Source: Haliotis asinina (lineage: Eukaryota; Mollusca; Gastropoda; Lepetellida; Haliotidae). From it: a stretch of DNA of 64,000 nt. The number at the start of each line of letters is the position of its first letter. Positions within the stretch are counted from its first letter, which is position 1. Location of the stretch: contig NC_090290.1 of NCBI RefSeq assembly GCF_037392515.1, positions 186,001-250,000 on the forward strand, read 5' to 3'. The position numbers were made by a program, and so were the translations under genes. This document shows, piece by piece, positions 20,816 to 32,074 of the stretch. Under the pieces are notes generated by a model. It was given only the letters and a program-made list of their open reading frames with translations, was not told the DNA's origin and did not search any database.

Positions 20816-22294
20816 TAAGGCCGAATGATATACTTACCTTACTCGGTGAGCTGTGTCATGTAGTGGTCATGTAGGTCAAGTGTTGGTGAAGAGGCAGCTA
20901 GGCAGTAGTAAGGCTGAATGATATACTTACCTTACTTGGTGAGCTGTGTCATGTAGTGGTCATGTAGGTCAAGTGTTGGTGAAGAGGCAGCTAGGCAGTA
21001 GTAAGCCCGAATGATATACTTACGTTACTCGGTGAGCTGTGTCATGTAGTGGTCATGTAGGTCAAGTGTTGGTGAAGAGGCAGCTAGGCAGTAGTAAGGC
21101 CGAATGATATACTTACGTTACTTGGTGAGCTGTGTCATGTAGTGGTCATGTAGGTCAAGTGTTGGTGAAGAGGCAGCTAGGCAGTAGTAAGGCCGAATGA
21201 TATACTTACGTTACTTGGTGAGCTGTGTCATGTAGTGGTCATGTAGGTCAAGTGTTGGTGAAGAGGCAGCTAGGCAGTAGTAAGGCCAAATGATATACTT
21301 ACGTTACTTGGTGAGCTGTGTCATGTAGTGGTCATGTAGGTCAAGTGTTGGTGAAGAGGCAGCTAGGCAGTAGTAAGGCCGAATGATATACTTACGTTAC
21401 TTGGTGAGCTGTGTCATGTAGTGGTCATGTAGGTCAAGTGTTGGTGAAGAGGCAGCTAGGCAGTAGTAAGGCCGAATGATATACTTACGTTACTTGGTGA
21501 GCTGTGTCATGTAGTGGTCATGTAGGTCAAGTGTTGGTGAAGAGGCAGCTAGGCAGTAGTAAGGCTGAATGATATACTTACCTTACTCAGTGAGCTGTCA
21601 TGTAGTGGTCATGTAGGTCAAGCGTTGAGGAAGAGGCAGGCAGTATTAAGGCTGAATGATATACTTACCTTACTCGGTGAGCTGTGTCATGTAGTGGTCA
21701 TGTAGGTCAAGCGTTGAGGAAGAGGCAGGCAGTAGTTAGCCGAATGATATACTTACGTTTCTTGATGAGCTGTGTCATGTAGCGGTCATGTAGGTCAAGC
21801 GTTGATGAAGAGGCAGCTAGGCAGTAGTAAGGCGGAATGATATACTTACGTTACTTGGTGAGCTGTGTCATGTAGTGGTCATGTAGGTGAAGCGTTGATG
21901 AAGAGGCAGGCAGTAGTTAGGCCGAATGATATACTTACGTTTCTTGATGAGCTGTGTCATGTAGCGGTCATGTAGGTCAAGCGTTGATGAAGAGGCAGCT
22001 AGGCAGTAGTTAGGCTGAATGATATACTTACCTTACTCGGTGAGCTGTGTCATGTAGTGGTCATGTAGGTCAAGCGTTGAGGAAGAGGCAGGCAGTAGTA
22101 AGGCCGAATGATATACTTACCTTACTCGGTAAGCTGTGTCATGTAGTGGTCATGTAGGTCAAGCATTGAGGAAGAGGCAGGCAGTAGTTAGGCCGAATGA
22201 TATACTTACCTTACTCGGTGAGCTGTGTTATGTAGTGGTCATGTAGGTCAAGCGTTGAGGAAGAGGCAGGCAGTAATAAGGCCGAATGATATAC
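20816..22294. repeat. 93-bp (later 88-89 bp) minisatellite derived from the LTR, about 16 units
   Basis: GAATGATATAC or a one-base variant recurs at 20823, 20916, 21009, 21102, 21195, 21288, 21381, 21474, 21567, 21654, 21742, 21835, 21924, 22017, 22106, 22195 and 22284. The first nine units are exactly 93 bp and nearly identical. Later ones lose an AGCTAGGC-type segment and become 88-89 bp. The unit GTCATGTAGGTCAAGTGTTG..GAAGA.GGCAG matches LTR copy C at GTTATGTAGGTCGAATGTTGATGAAGACAGGCAG, so the array arose inside an LTR. Confidence 0.92.
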
Positions 22295-22343
22295 TCCAGT
22301 TATTCCAAGAGTAGTCTGTGTTGTGATAACAACCAATCTCATA

Positions 22344-23536
22344 CGAGGGGATGTCAATAAGTTTTGAGCCTTGCATAGAAAAACACAAAATATTGGCATG
22401 AACCACATTTTTTTCACATTTTTTTTTCAACATAGTCCCTTTGAGTCAAGACACTTGGCATCTCTGTAGAAGGTGCCATTTTGGTCCTCAAACCAAGCCT
22501 CAGTAGCAGCAATAAGCTCATTATCATCCTGAAATGTACGACCACGCAAGTGTTTCTTGAGATTTGGGAACAGATGGTAATCACTTGGTGACAGGTCTGG
22601 AGAGTAGGGGGGATGCGGCAAGATTTCGTACCCGCATTCCTGGACAGCAGTGGCTGCAACACGAGAGGTGTGTACTGGAGCATTGTCTTGATGTAGAAGA
22701 ATACCACGTCTGATCTTGCCCCGGCGCTTCTCCTTGATTGACTGTCGCTATCCCAGAAGACTGTCGCCATTACCTTCTGCACTGATCTGGAGGCTTTGAA
22801 CTTTTTGGTCCTGGGAGAAGTGACATGTTTCCATTCCATGGATTCTTGTTTGCTCTCAGGATCATAGTGGTGGATCCAAGTTTCATCACAGGTTACTAGC
22901 CTAAAGTGAAAATCTTCTGGATTCTTGTTGTATCTTGTTAGCATGGAGTTGGTTATGGTGACCCTTGTTTGCTTCATTTCATCTGTAAGCATTCTTGGCA
23001 CCCATCTTGCGCACACCTTAGACATGACGGGATGTTCGTGAAGAATTGTCTTGATGGATTCGTGTGAAATGCCTGTGGTCTTCTCTAACTCATGGAGTGT
23101 GATTCGACGTTTTCCCAGCACAAGTCTATGCACTCTGTCAATGTTTTCCTGACTAGTGCTTGTTGTTGGGCAACCTGGACGGGTCATCTTCAAGACTCTC
23201 TCTACCATGCTTAAATTCATTGACCCATCGTTTGATGGTAGCAGACGAAGGGGAAGACTTCCCATAAACTGCTGAAAGCCTTTCTTCAATGTTCTTCGCC
23301 GACTTTCTTTCAAGAACTAAAAACTTAATTACTGCTCAATACTCAATTTTATTCATTTTCACTGCCATGATGGGGGTCTCTTTCTGTCAATGTGAGCTGT
23401 TCAATAACTTCTGAGAGTAGGATACCAAAACTTATGTATCACATCAGCTACACCCCAAGGTTCAATGTCGTACCATAGGCTGTGACACCTGGGTTTGAAA
23501 AATGCTCAAGGTTCAAAACTTATTGACATCCCCTCG
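22344..23536 (-). mobile_element. mariner DNA transposon with both terminal repeats and TA duplication
   Basis: The ends are CGAGGGGATGTCAATAAGTT (left) and its reverse complement at 23517-23536. Both continue TTGA.CCTTG inward, giving a repeat near 30 bp. TA stands at 22342-22343 and 23537-23538. The length of 1193 bp is typical. The transposase inside is on minus and frameshifted. Confidence 0.92.
22414..23330 (-). pseudogene. mariner transposase with several frameshifts
   Basis: The first section (about 23330-23165, separate frame) reads LERKSAKNIEERLSAVYG..SSATIKRWVNEF, the mariner N-terminal HTH. A shift near 23165 leads to NIDRVHRLVLGKRRITLHELEKTTGIS, the second HTH, and then LVTCDETWIHHYDPESK with the first catalytic aspartate. 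A second shift near 22735 follows VFWDS. The last part, in yet another frame, is PPYSPDLSPSDYHLFPNLKKHL (22620-22550), with the final catalytic aspartate of the D,D34D triad, and ends near 22427. Normal mariner transposases are about 345 residues; the pieces add up to that. Not functional. Confidence 0.88.
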
Positions 23537-23831
23537 TATGTATTTCATTGATGGACATTAGGATTTTACATGAAAATGCTTATAACATAACAATTTCACT
23601 GTTGGAATTGAGGCGGCCGATGTAATATTACTTACGATAATATTGGCACTTCGACCACAACCTCGTGTCAGAGGAAGAAAGCGTTATATTCATGCAAAAT
23701 CCTTTTGGTCAGCAATGTGTAGTAAGCAGTCTTTACTTTATAAACTCGATGAAACTTGAACTCCTATTTTATATCCTGGAGGCATGGTACGGGGCGAACC
23801 ATCCGATTTAGTATATACACAAAGAACCAAT

Positions 23832-23927
23832 TTAAGCACAAACTACAGGGTCCTGTGGAAATGTGTGCACAGTGACACCATCACCTGACCCTAAGGAACA
23901 ATTGACTGCAACACAACAATTTGGCAT
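23832..23927 (-). pseudogene. possible THAP zinc-finger N-terminus (31 codons)
   Basis: On minus, MPNCCVAVNC starts a short frame that continues GDGVTVHTFPQDP and ends at TAA (23832-23834). THAP domains begin MPxxCxxxxC and go on to VSFHRFPKDP, so the start is a good fit. The later C2CH residues (C-x2-H) and AVPTIF box are not seen in the next 250 bases. It may be a first exon of a THAP-type transposase or host protein cut away by the mariner and LTR insertions. Chance resemblance cannot be excluded over 31 residues. Confidence 0.4.
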
Positions 23928-24023
23928 ATCTGCCTTGACTTCAAGAAACCAGCAAAATGACGAGCTTCGGGATCTCATTGGAGCTATCTTCAGAGTCCAT
24001 CATTCGCGCCACAGTCTGGACTC

Positions 24024-25591
24024 TTAGGAGTTTAAAGGTTGACAACCATGATGCCCCCTTTTAACCCCAGCAGCCCCACAATCAAAACAATATATCTGTT
24101 TGGAATTCGAAGTTGGGTGTGGGGTAGCTACAGAACCAGAATAACCAGAAGAGGAACCAGTAGTGGGACCAGAGGAACCAATGGAGGAACTAGAGGAAGA
24201 CTTCCCCGAGGGTTCAGCCTTATTTATGTAATTGTTGGATTTAGAGGATGTTTTGTGCTGGGAATTGCTGTGGGCATGATTCTCCGAAGTCGTTACCCTT
24301 TCCCCAAGAACTCTAGCATTCTTACTCAGTTCCTTTAAACGAGAAATCACATCATCCATCTGTTGGTTACTTGGTTGCACTGTAGCTGATTCCATCAGAT
24401 GTGCTTCTCGAGGGGAAGCCAACTCTACTTCAACTCGGCGGACAGCTAGCAAGAGCTTGTTAAACTCCAGTCCCGAATCAAAGTGGTGACGAGTTGCTTG
24501 CTTCAGGTCATTCCGAGAGAGACCCATACAAAAACGGCTTCGAAGCAAACCAGTAGCTGCAGTAGGAGGGAGAGTGCCAGATGTCTCAATCTTTGAGATC
24601 AACTCACAGAGATGACAACTCCACTCAGCTACTGACTCAGTCCTAGCAGTATAAAATTTCTCCATCAGAATCTCACCAGGCATTACATTCCCAAATACCA
24701 CATCCAACTGCTCAAGGGCAGTATCAAGGGAAACAGATTCTGATAGCCCACAAAGCAAATCAGCAGCTGAACCCTTAACTGACCTCCTCATGGCGTTGAG
24801 AATTGCAGTGTCCGAATAGGACTTCTCATGGCGAAAACCAACAATTTCTAGGCGCCATTGTGAATACCTAACCCCGCCCTTAGCTCCATTTCCTGAAAAA
24901 GAAGAAAGCTTGGGACTGGGTGAATTTATGATGGGCATATAGGTTGTTTGGCTAGGTTGTGGAGGTGGAGGATGGACAGTGTGGTGATGAGAACTCATGT
25001 GAAATGGTGTTGAAGCTGGCAAAGAAAATTGAGGCCATCTCTCAGTATGTAAAGTGGTAGGGTACGGTGTTGAGGTGTCCTGAGGTATGGTATTGTTGGA
25101 CCCTGAGGATAAGGTGTCATTGGACCCTGAGGGTATGGTGTTGATGTTCCCTGAGGGTAAGGTGTTGATGTGACCTGAGGGTAAGGTGACGATGTGACCT
25201 GAGGCTGACTAAGGTGGGAAATAGGAAACGACCCCTGCAGCCTGGGTAATGACTCAGGTAAATTAAGCATGGGACTCTCCTCCAACTGCATATGTGGAGA
25301 AGTACCTGAACTCTGCGGAACTGCAGAAAACTTGGGAAACTGACTCGGCAGAGGTGTGTTTCTGTAAGCTGGAGGTGATATGGAATGGGTAACATTCATT
25401 GGATGCCCACCTTCAGCCCCTATACAGTAAGTGTTCTGCATTTGGGTTGATATGTCATCTGCCAGTCGATGCAAAACCCCAGTACGGAGGGACGAAGGAA
25501 GATGTTGCAGACATTCCGTAGCCTCGACAACATCTGGGTCCATATGCTCTAGATTATGCTCAGCCATAGTGAGAAAGTCAAATATGGACAA
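24024..25591 (-). pseudogene. gag of an LTR retrotransposon (single frameshift)
   Basis: From 25591 on minus, the N-terminal part is rich in P, Y, Q and T and contains short repeats of YPQGTSTP/YPQVTSTP. A one-base deletion near 25085 changes frame; the second part (to 24024) holds a gag capsid-like region: KLSSFSGNGAKGGVRYSQWRLEI, RSVKGSAADLL, ALEQLDVVFGNVMPGEILMEKFY, similar in layout to PNMA-type and other gypsy-derived gags. It ends with a serine-rich stretch and a knuckle-like CFDCGAAGVKRGHHGC. No protease or pol follows; downstream are the THAP scrap and mariner. A 5' LTR edge and primer site lie about 960 bp upstream at 26550-26571, so this is the 5' part of one element. Confidence 0.7.
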
Positions 25592-26549
25592 GTAAGTGTT
25601 GTAAAAGGCTAGTGCATGAAGTGTTATGGGGTAATGTCAAGTGTCAAAAAGTGACCAATAACAAATGAGAATATACAAATGTACCTAACTAAAGGGAAAA
25701 AGAATCTCACAAGTTAAGATTCAACAACGTACAACGTTACTAAATCTCAGACCACCAAGAAAAGACCTGAATGCCGAGCAAACAGTGGAAGAGAAGATTA
25801 GAATCAGATGCAACAACTTTACCCTTGTACTATCAAATTATACTGAATTACTGTAACAGATAATTGTTTGCTGAAAATATTTACTGAAAGTGTGATATTG
25901 TTATTTTTTTTTTTACAGAATATTTACTTGGTTAGAATAAAATGGATGCAAATCAATGAAATTGCAATTGCACAATTCTGTCTATAAAGGTTCAGACATG
26001 TAAACAATGTAGAAATAAAAATCTATTCAAAGTTGTAGAAATCAAACTATAGTGAACAGTATTTGCTATATATGTATACATACAATGGTGAAATGCCTGA
26101 TGGATGACAATTTTTTTTTTTTTTTTTCATGATGATTTGAAACAGCACATGATCATGGCACAAGATTCAATTCAATCAACAGTTCAACATACAATCAAAG
26201 AGTTCATGGGACACATAACTCGGATGTGACGAAAAGTACAGTTCTTCATGGATGAGTTCAGTCTGTAAGCATGTCAGATCAGCCTGCTGCTGAGCAATAT
26301 GTACAAGTCATATGGTTAGGGCTCTCAAGGTCCCTATGCAACCAAGACTTACAGTTTTAAGAAAATCCATAGATCCATGAATCACATAAATGAAACACAT
26401 CCAAAGAACAATCCTCACATAATAAAGTCAAATTTGTCCCACCAAAGAATGTTCACCATGTCATGGTCCCAACAGAGTTCATCCATTTGGGCTACACTTC
26501 ACATATGAAGACGAAATGGAGGTGGATGATGTCCGTCTTGAGACAAGCA
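25592..26549. other. leader region between LTR/primer site and gag; no gene
   Basis: This interval is probably the untranslated leader of the gag element. It contains poly-T/poly-A tracts (25902-25914, 26111-26129) and no supported frame. Confidence 0.45.
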
Positions 26550-26571
26550 GCCCCATGTTGAGCGCCAAATT
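26550..26571 (-). promoter_or_regulatory. primer binding site and 5' LTR edge of the gag element
   Basis: On minus the sequence reads GGTTACA, then ATT, then TGGCGCTCAACATGGGGC. TTACA is a normal LTR end (TG...CA), and TGGCGCxCAACxTGGGGC is a common gypsy-type primer site. The LTR extends from 26571 to higher coordinates and includes AATAAA on minus near 26650. Its outer edge was not found. Confidence 0.6.
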
Positions 26572-26719
26572 GTAACCGTGTGTTTGATGGTTTGGCTCTG
26601 GGCTGCTGCTCAAGACGACACAAGGCAATGGTGGTGAAGATGAAGATTTATTTAATGGAGAATGAAGTTGTTGCTGAGTCATGTTCTGGAAAACGAAATG
26701 ATGCTTCCACCTCACCAAC

Positions 26720-27160
26720 AGCAAGTGAAGTCGTAAAATTTCAGAACCAAGTAAATAATTTAGATATTAAATAGTTCAAATTATCACAGTACTGTCAACT
26801 AGTGTATATATCACAGTAAATTATTCAATATCCTTTTAAAGTACCTGCATAAAGTTGTTCAAATATTCAAAAGCACATGGTCCAAGCCATGTATAATTTA
26901 CCTTAATTAAAATGTATGTTCCTAAACTTGTAAAATTATTGAATAAGTATTAGTATTACTTTTAATTATATTTTACTATTGCTTAAAAGACATTTTGCAC
27001 CTTTTCATAGAGAATTATGAAGTAAAGAGGCAGATGGAAATAGATTAGAAAATTGGCCATACCTGGAAAACAAAATGATGTGTAATAGGCGTGATTTTGA
27101 TGTTCGTTACCTTCGCCCAGTGACAGCTGAGTTTGAGAAATAATCAAGTAGGAACAAGAT
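26720..27160. other. no gene recognised
   Basis: AT-rich sequence between the LTR and the 3' part of the LINE. No feature is supported. Confidence 0.4.
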
Positions 27161-27199
27161 CTTAATCAACCTTCATTGGACTTTGCGTTGTGTATTTTT

Positions 27200-27600
27200 T
27201 TAAAAGAATGTAATATTTCAGGCATGTCGGCAGACCTATCCCTCCTTGGGATGCATGGGGTGTCCCTCTTTGGTTGTGGGCGTGGTTGTGGCTGCCAGGG
27301 CCTGGGGTGTCCCTCTTTGGTTGTGGGTGTGGTTGTGGCTGCCAGGGCCTGGGGATGGACGTGACCCTCCTTGGGACTCGTGGGTGAGTGGGGTACACAG
27401 CGGCGTGTGTATGTTGTTTTTTGTTTTTTTTTCCTCTGGGGAGTAGACGCGTCTGGGAGTGGACACGGCCGCTCCCTTTGCTCTCTGCCGGGGAGTAGAC
27501 ACGGCTACTCCCCAACTTCACCCTGGGAGTGGACATGGCCACTCCCTTTGTTCTCTGTTGGGGAGTGGACACAGCCATTTTGTCTGCTCTTTCATTGCCG
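27200..27600. repeat. two GC-rich short tandem repeats at the 3' end of the LINE
   Basis: A unit near 49 bp (GGTGTCCCTCTTTGGTTGTG...) occurs twice at 27258-27355. Then variants of GGAGTGGACACGGCCACTCC, about 60-70 bp apart, recur at 27440-27580. They follow the last recognisable residues of the LINE RNase H and are far more GC-rich than the surroundings. Confidence 0.65.
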
Positions 27601-28634
27601 GGTGTACCAACGTAAGTTGGTATCCAGCACAGCGTGACCTCCTTCTCATTTTCCTGTCTTAGTTTCTGAATGAGAACCAGGATCTCATGTATGGTGTCTG
27701 GTCTACCACTGGAGTGCTTAGTTGCCAGTGACTGGATTGCACTGAGAAAATCTGAGAGGATAACCACTCTTTTCTCATGTAGGCTGTGACAATACCTAAG
27801 TGCATTGTGTATGGCTTCCAGCTCTGCAGTGTAGACCGATTGACCATCCGACAGGCGTGCCGAGATTGTGTGGTTTGAGGTAGCTGTGTGTATGAGGAAA
27901 CCGTAGGCGGTTCTATTTCTCACGGGATCTTTTGATCCATCAGTATATATGTGCGCCGAGTCCTCGTAAAACCGAGTCAATCCTACTGAGCGCTTTGACC
28001 TGTAGTAGCATTGGATTCTCACTTTTAGGCGGTTCATTTGTTAGAGTGATGTCGGCATTTGGGGACCGGAGTCTCCATGGGGGACATTGCACTGTCATTT
28101 GTTGGGTTGGAGGTTCTACCTGGTCGCATCCATGCTCTCGCCTTAGCTGGATGACCCTGAGCCCACCTGGCGTTGTGTTGTGTTTTTTTTTAAGCCACGC
28201 TTTGGTTTTACCATAGTAGAGTTTCTTGTCCCACAATCTAGTGACGAGTGGATTGGAGCAGTGACTCCAATAGTTCAATGTCAGTTTCTCTCGCCTGAGA
28301 TGGAGTGGCAGCTCCCCAGTTTCCACTAATAGGGCTTGGTGGGAGGTACAGGTCGCCGCACCTGTGACCAGTTTAAGAGCTTGGTATTGAATGTTTTCAA
28401 GCCGGCTCAGGGCCGATTGGGAAGCACTGTGGTAGGCTTCGCATAGTCTATTTTACTCCTGATCAGGGACTTATAGAGGGTCAAGAGTGTTTCCGTATTC
28501 GTTCCCTATGAGCTGCCGGATACAGCTCTCATTGCGTTGAGGTCCTTCTGACAACTCTGGGTGATATTGTCTATGTGTTTGGCCCAGGTGAGATGTTGAT
28601 CAAAGTTTACCCCGAGAAACTTGGCTGATTTCTC
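27597..28634 (-). pseudogene. LINE reverse transcriptase C-terminus and RNase H (3' half of split LINE)
   Basis: From 28634 on minus: EKSAKFLGVNFDQHLTWAKHI, SLIRSKIDYA (frame breaks at 28440-28510), TGAATCTSHQALLVETGELPLHLRREKL, then an RNase H domain with IYTDGSKD (first aspartate), AELEAIHNAL (glutamate), ILSDFLSAI (second aspartate) and CWIPTYVGTPGNERADKMA (last aspartate). RNase H marks I-group LINEs. Its first codons join in frame with the end of the RT fragment at 41946 (LKLKGKEV, then EKSAKFLGV), which shows that the 13.3 kb between them was inserted. Several stops make it nonfunctional. Confidence 0.8.
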
Positions 28635-28679
28635 AAAGGACAAGGCATGATAAGGGTGGTTTTTGGCCCACTAACAAAA

Positions 28680-30084
28680 TTGGCTGAAAACATGTTATTT
28701 GTTTAGAGACAAGTTAGCTTTGCATAAAAATGCTATATTTCACATGTTCTGAGGTGTAATTTTTCTGCAGAGGGGCCCAAAATGGGTTTTATCAGTTCCC
28801 ATGAAAAATAACAACAAGTCTGAAATATCATTGTGCCATAATGGCTTATTTACAACTGTTATTTTATTTACATGCATATTACAGCAGTTTCACGACAGGT
28901 AGTCATGCTGAAAAACATGTCAATGTCAGTAATAATGTTTTAATTTCAAGGGGCCCAATTAGGGTTGCAAAACATTGTTAATTCAATTACTTGCCAATTG
29001 TGTCCCCAAAACTCAGTCATTATTCACAGCAATCTTTGCAAATGTAATCCATGGGTCAATTTTACAACTATGCATGATAACAATCATGTTGCACTAAGAA
29101 TCACAGGGTCCTGGTGTGGGTGAAGCTACATTTTGGGCACAGCTTCATTCTAACAAGTAAGTGGAGTCAGCATTTACCACCAGTTTTAGCAAATATACAG
29201 TTACCATCTCAATCATCATATGTTATTACAATAGCCAACTATGTTGCACTAAAAATCACAGGTCTTGACCTCAATGGGGCCCATTTCGTGTGAAATTTCT
29301 CAGTGCAGGTTCATATTAACACCATGCACATGTTAAAGTCAGTATTCAAAAGACTTCACAGAGTAATTATTCACAACTTATCCACTTTAAAGATATAAAA
29401 CATACATTATTACTCTTCATTCACACAGTCATCAATCTCAGTATCTGATTCACTCTCAAGAACTGCAGTATTCAATAGTGTATAAACCTAAAGTAGATCA
29501 AAATGTATAAAATATGAATTTAAAATATTAGGAACAAAATATTTGGGCAACTAGACTGACTTGAAAAGGTGAATGGTCAGTGTCTTATTAGAAAAGATTT
29601 ACATGATGTTAATTAAAGCTTGTTTCACCAGTGTTGTAACATATATAGATTACCAAACCTAAGAACAAAATTACAATATTTGGATTTAAAGTGAAACAGT
29701 TTAGTTAAACAATGTAGGCTTGATAAACAAACTTTGAAAAAAAAGAAAGAAAAGTTACATGGATTTGAACCTGCATGTCTGATAACAAAAGAAACCAACA
29801 GTCCACTATAGCAACCATTAGGCTACTTATTCCTTTGCCTTGCAGTGTGAATTTAAGCTTATATATTACACTTTACAACTATGTATGACTTGATGTCTGC
29901 TTGTGTTCATCACCTGCTAGACATTGATACAATGTTCTTATTCTAGCTAAAACATCCTTTTCATACAGTTAAGTGTAGTCATTTTGGTTAAATGAAATCT
30001 AATATGGCATTGGAAACATCAAGGTACATACGTTCTTGGAAAATGCATATGTTTATATGTATACATGGCAATCCTGTTGAATGA
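28680..30084. other. left subterminal region of the insertion; dispersed short repeats, no firm gene
   Basis: TGTTGCACTAA.AATCACAGG occurs at 29090 and 29244, and GGGGCCCA at 28767, 28947 and 29273. On minus, 29490-29410 could be a last exon: an acceptor CTTTAG, then an acidic tail LESESDTEIDDCVNEE and a stop. No partner exons were found, so I do not call a gene. Confidence 0.4.
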
Positions 30085-30109
30085 CAGTGTTATTTTACCC
30101 ATATGAAAT

Positions 30110-30395
30110 ATTCTTATAAGTTTCTTATAAGATTCTTATAAGATTCTTATAAGTTTCTGATAAGATTCCTATAAGTTTCTTATAAGATTCTTATAAGTTT
30201 CTTATAAGAATCTTATAAGTTTCTTATAAGATTCTTATAAGAATTTTGTATGCAAATTAGATAAGAACTTATAAGATTCTTATACAATTCTTATATGAAT
30301 CTTATAAGAAACTTAGAGGATACTTATAAGAATCTTATAAGAAATCTTATAAGAAACCTTATTGGTTCTTATAAGATTCTTATAAGATTCTCACA
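30110..30395. repeat. left array of the palindrome CTTATAAG in an 11-bp register
   Basis: Twelve units of (A/T)(A/T)TCTTATAAG follow one another without gap at 30110-30241, each exactly 11 bp. After a short break further units run in looser spacing to about 30395. The core CTTATAAG is self-complementary, and TTCTTATAAGAA is a perfect 12-bp palindrome. An 11-bp spacing is close to one turn of DNA. The same motif array stands at 40969-41174. Known CACTA elements have arrays of short subterminal repeats bound by an element-encoded protein. Confidence 0.92.
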
Positions 30396-32074
30396 TACTG
30401 AACCGAAGTACCAACCAGAATTACAGCTGATGACTGTTTGCAGTTTTTATGGGGATGGCCATTAAGAAACCCACTGGTTCTAGAAATAGAAAGCTCTGAG
30501 TTTTACATTTATGGTCACATGAGCAAAAGCATAATTCAACAAACATCAACAGCACGGCATGAGAAATACTATTCAATTTTAATTACATCGCAATTCAGCA
30601 AAACCTCACCCAAGAAAACATTTTCTTACATTAATGGTAATGAAAACATTCATACTTCTTGATACAGTATTTTTAAATCAATATCACTACTTAAAACCTT
30701 GAAAAAATACAAAAAAAATATTGTTAGTCGGGAAAGATATGCCTGTTACAGGAAAGAAAAAAAAAGGTGCTTAACAATCCATTTATCACATTATATAAAT
30801 ATCAATATACTGAACCAAAAAGTGTGAGTTTACACAGGCTTACACCTAAGAACATATTAAGACATATGCATATTTTATACCAAAATTCTCTGTGAACTGC
30901 TGTTTTTTCTCTACGGTAACATAAGCGTTCTTTACAGTAACAGAATAAATTCTTTACTGTAACGGTTGCATTCAGTGTCTGTACATCCAGCAAATGCTGT
31001 TAATTGCATACACATACATTAGAGAATAATATTCGTGTAATGATTACTCCTACATGGGGTAAGATGTTAGTAAAACCTTGAACATGATAATCACAGTGAC
31101 AAATATATTCTTTCCTGCAACAATTACCATTCTCTGCTGTAATCGTCTGAGGACAAATATGTAACTTATCATCTCTTTTTCACATTGTATAAACATAATA
31201 ATATATTGAACCAAAAGTGTGACAGGTTCACACTAATAATATATTAAGATACAAGTTTATATTATACCTAGTTCCTGTTTAAATGTCTGAGTTTTCTTTC
31301 CACAGTTACCATTCTTAGCATTACAGGAAAGAACGCTAAGGAATGTAGTACATCAACACAAATTACATTATGAGGAAAATTAATGCCCCCTCATAAAAAT
31401 TGGACTTTTCAAGTTTCAAATGTTTCACAGTTCGGATGCTATCATGGAAACAAAATTTTGCAATACTGTACATGTCAGTGCAACAGTATTGTTACAGGAA
31501 AGACACTTAATAAGTACATGCCCAAAGTCCTAATATTTTAAGTCCTTTCCCCACAACTCTCAGTCAACAGAACATCTGGAACTTTTGTCATCATGAGAAC
31601 ACAGGAAGTGCCAAAGAGCATGCAGAAGTTTGGGTATGTTGGCATCAGTGATCATACATTATTTCAAATTTGACACAGTCGTTATGGGAAAGAACAATAT
31701 CTGAGGGACAGCTACAAAACATGTCTTATTTTAGAAAATATGAAGTCAAACATCTTTCAATCCTTATGTGTGTGAACTAAACAGCTAATACACAGGAAAT
31801 CAGACCCCGAAGTTAACTAATTTAGTGAATTTGTATCAACAGAGATGAAAAACGAACAACACCCTGACTGAGGGACAATGAAAACAGCTCAATTTTCGCC
31901 CTTTTAAGGACTGTTACGAATAAGAAATCAAAACACATTTGTCCACAATTAAACATGGATATACAAATATAATGCCTTAACTTTCTTCTTGGGCTGAAAG
32001 AGTGCAATAAATTTGAAAAAATATTTATGTAACTGAGCAGGGACAAGAATTCCTGCATTTTTTTAAAACGACTC
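30396..32074. other. region between left array and BEN gene; dispersed TTACAGGAAAGAA-like motif
   Basis: No gene is supported. A degenerate motif, GTTACAGGAAAGAA or its reverse complement, recurs: near 30748, 30905, 30932, 30952, 31110, 31302, 31322, 31492 and 31680. It may be a second, decayed subterminal repeat set or 3' untranslated sequence of the BEN gene. Confidence 0.45.

Noticed and set aside
20816..22294. CRISPR-like array
   Set aside because: Units are contiguous 93-mers without unique spacers, in animal DNA, and derive from an LTR.
22211..22433. Minus frames spanning the satellite/mariner border
   Set aside because: They join satellite DNA to the mariner end and overlap the transposase end in a wrong frame.
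24039..24338. Plus frame of 99 codons opposite the gag gene
   Set aside because: It is the antisense of the serine/glycine-rich gag C-terminus, which itself matches a known type.
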